A stretch of 64,000 bases of DNA from Pyrenophora tritici-repentis (Eukaryota > Ascomycota > Dothideomycetes > Pleosporales > Pleosporaceae). Below, one piece after another: positions 62,480 to 64,000 of the stretch. A program made the position numbers and the translations under genes. Positions within the stretch are counted from its first letter, which is position 1. Each line of letters opens with the position of its first letter. Below the pieces are notes generated by a model. That model was not told the origin of the DNA. It worked only from the letters and a program-made list of their open reading frames with translations, and ran no database searches. The stretch lies in assembly GCF_003171515.1 (NCBI RefSeq), contig NC_089391.1:1-64000 (forward strand), written 5' to 3'.

Positions 62480-63401
62480 CAAAAAGGAAGCGACTGTCAT
62501 CACCCGCATCAAGGTGCCCTTCTTCCAGCTCGCCCATCAACAACAATGGCGACGACAGCATCAAATTAGAGGGCCGGGCGTTGTCGGTCGAGTCTTACCC
62601 CGAAGAATTGGTCTAAGTGTTAGATCTCCAACACTAAGACAAGCATACAATGAGACGGGGCTTGTGCTTCATGTAGCTTGGGTTCAGTTGACGGGCTGGA
62701 CATAGTTGTATATACTATCAGCAAATCTGGAACAGGAATTGCATGGAGTAGGGTGGGAATCCCGTGGATGAAAGACCGGTTGATAATGATATCATGTTTG
62801 TCATGATGATGATAGCCAATCAGTGAACTCAATCATGCTCAATATTTTCTCTCATCTTCTCCCTCCAGGCTCTCACACGTCCCTCCTTATGGTCCTATTT
62901 GTCCCCCACTGCACGCTCAACTGATGTGCCCTACTAGGGTATGCCTAGCTATTCCCCTCAACTTCTTTGTCCTTCTCGTCTCTTTCTCTTTCACAGATGT
63001 TGAGTGAATGTTGCCGGATGGGGCTCCGCGGATGGCGACGTGGCAAGACTTGACTATCCCACGTAGAAACTTGCTGAGCGCCGCCTTGCACCTTGAGAGG
63101 CTCTAAAAGAGCCGCAAGCTCCTCGGCGGGCTATAAGTCTAGCGTTAGGTGTACCTCAATGCCCTCCAGATACAAATGGGTGTAGGAAGGCGCCATATCT
63201 GCGGCGAGACGCTGCACCACTCCTGCGACGTGTAAAGATCTTGATGTAACGAACTGACTGCAATGCTTATTCAGGTGAACCCACGAGAAAAACATACCGT
63301 CAGATTCTTTCCTGTGGTACTACCCTTTACACGGGCATCTTAATGCGCATTGCATTTATCTAGTAGCGACATTTGTGTGGTGTGCTTTCTTATTTTGGTA
63401 C
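62480..63401. other. Gene-free stretch
   Basis: No convincing ORF, repeat or RNA gene. A TGATGATGATAG..ATCATGAC region near 62790 is AT-rich only. Confidence 0.45.
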
Positions 63402-63511
63402 TGTCGGATCGTGAGTATCGGTAGAGACGTCGGCTGCTTGACACTTCGGCCCGACTTCGGCCCACCTTGCGCAGAGCTTAGGTGTACCTTCGTAGCAGCT
63501 ATGTTCGTAGA
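63402..63511 (+). repeat. Partial LTR of the Copia-A1 family
   Basis: The first 110 bases match the Copia-A1 LTR start with about two substitutions (GGCTGCTTGACAC, TTAGGTGTACC). Similarity fades after GTTCGTAGA, although CCAATACCAGTCACC.. may be a diverged remainder. No target duplication is identifiable. It is an old fragment of a solo LTR or of a lost element. Confidence 0.85.
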
Positions 63512-63690
63512 AGACCAATACCAATACCAGTCACCAGAAGAACCTCGTTGTTGTTATTCACCCGTACGATCGTACAAGGCCTACCAACAGGTACAGACAT
63601 GTTTTTTGTCTCTCGGGATAACAAGTCCTGGAAAGCGCCTGCGAATGAAATATTGGCTACTGATTCTCTAGGCTAGATCCAGCCCTTGTA

Positions 63691-63891
63691 ATGGAGGCGC
63701 AGGAATTTCTCACTAGCGACGAATGCCTGGAAGAAAACCTTTATAAGGACGCTCGTTACGGATTTCGTGAGCAATATCTTGCCCCGGATGCTGCAAACTT
63801 AATAATAGATTGTCTCTTGCCTTGCTGCAAGGTCGGAAAGAAATTAGACCTCCATTACCCCAGCAGCGAGTGCTTGATGACATTTTACTGA
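63691..63891 (+). CDS. Small hypothetical ORF
   Basis: 66 codons, ATG at 63691 (GTAATGGAG), stop TGA at 63889. The composition looks protein-like (DARYGFREQYLAPDAANLII, LPCCKVGKKLDLHYPSSE) but no family is recognised. It could be one exon of a gene continuing past the window or a relic. Confidence 0.35.
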   Translation: MEAQEFLTSDECLEENLYKDARYGFREQYLAPDAANLIIDCLLPCCKVGKKLDLHYPSSECLMTFY

Positions 63892-64000
63892 ATTTTCTTA
63901 AATTTTCTAGCGGCTGCATCTGATACTGTCAATTTGTTGCCCTCGGCAAATAACTACCTTCCATTGAGTGGGGGTTTGATCACTATCACGAGATTTGCCA

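Overview
The window starts at a chromosome end: a CCCTAA (TTAGGG) telomere array at base 1, then a subtelomere built mostly from transposable elements. Canonical telomere repeats, short 46-71 bp GT-AG introns with CTAAC/GCTAAT-type branch points, a fragment of a telomere-linked RecQ helicase (TLH) and several fungal Copia and hAT elements point to a filamentous ascomycete. A Dothideomycete (Pleosporales-like) is my guess; species and genus are not determinable here.

Layout. 1-89 telomere. 90-6041 is a pyrimidine-rich, nearly G-free tract with minisatellites, a diverged internal duplication and two badly decayed relics of the TLH 3' end (about 4.2-4.65 and 4.99-5.39 kb). 6042-6169 is a hAT-type MITE. 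6230-15008 is a complete LTR retrotransposon (Copia-A1, TSD ACTAC) whose 1743-codon ORF is split by an intact hAT element (hAT3, TSD GCCGCATG). 15009-18597 is more of the C/T-rich subtelomeric tract. 18598-19693 is the 3' end of a TLH gene (minus strand), cut off by an outer hAT element (hAT1, 19694-29802). hAT1 carries two full copies of a third hAT family (hAT2-A and hAT2-B) in opposite orientation, each with a perfect 8-bp target duplication. Together they form a palindrome of two 3681-bp arms around a 527-bp spacer. 29803-35057 is Copia-B, truncated by hAT1. 35058-35115 is a 58-bp relic of the subtelomeric tract in inverted orientation. 35116-40361 is Copia-C (gag and pol separated by an in-frame UGA-CUA-G). 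40362-45082 is Copia-D (5' truncated, two MITEs). 45083-50477 is Copia-A2, a frameshifted relative of Copia-A1. 50596-51246 is an unrecognised host-like exon. 51616-57371 is Copia-E, carrying a tRNA-derived SINE that itself contains a solo LTR. From 57.4 kb to the end the sequence is more host-like: a SUMO pseudogene fragment, a broken kinase-like gene hit by a solo LTR, a plausible 144-aa acidic protein gene, and an LTR fragment of the Copia-A family.

The genes do not form a pathway. They are autonomous element genes (gag-protease-integrase-RT-RNase H polyproteins; BED-finger hAT transposases) plus the debris of a telomere-associated helicase module. Target-site duplications give the relative order of many insertions. 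Missing duplications at hAT1, MITE-2, Copia-C and Copia-E show that recombination or deletion has also rearranged the region. Junction coordinates were read by eye; percent identities were not computed.
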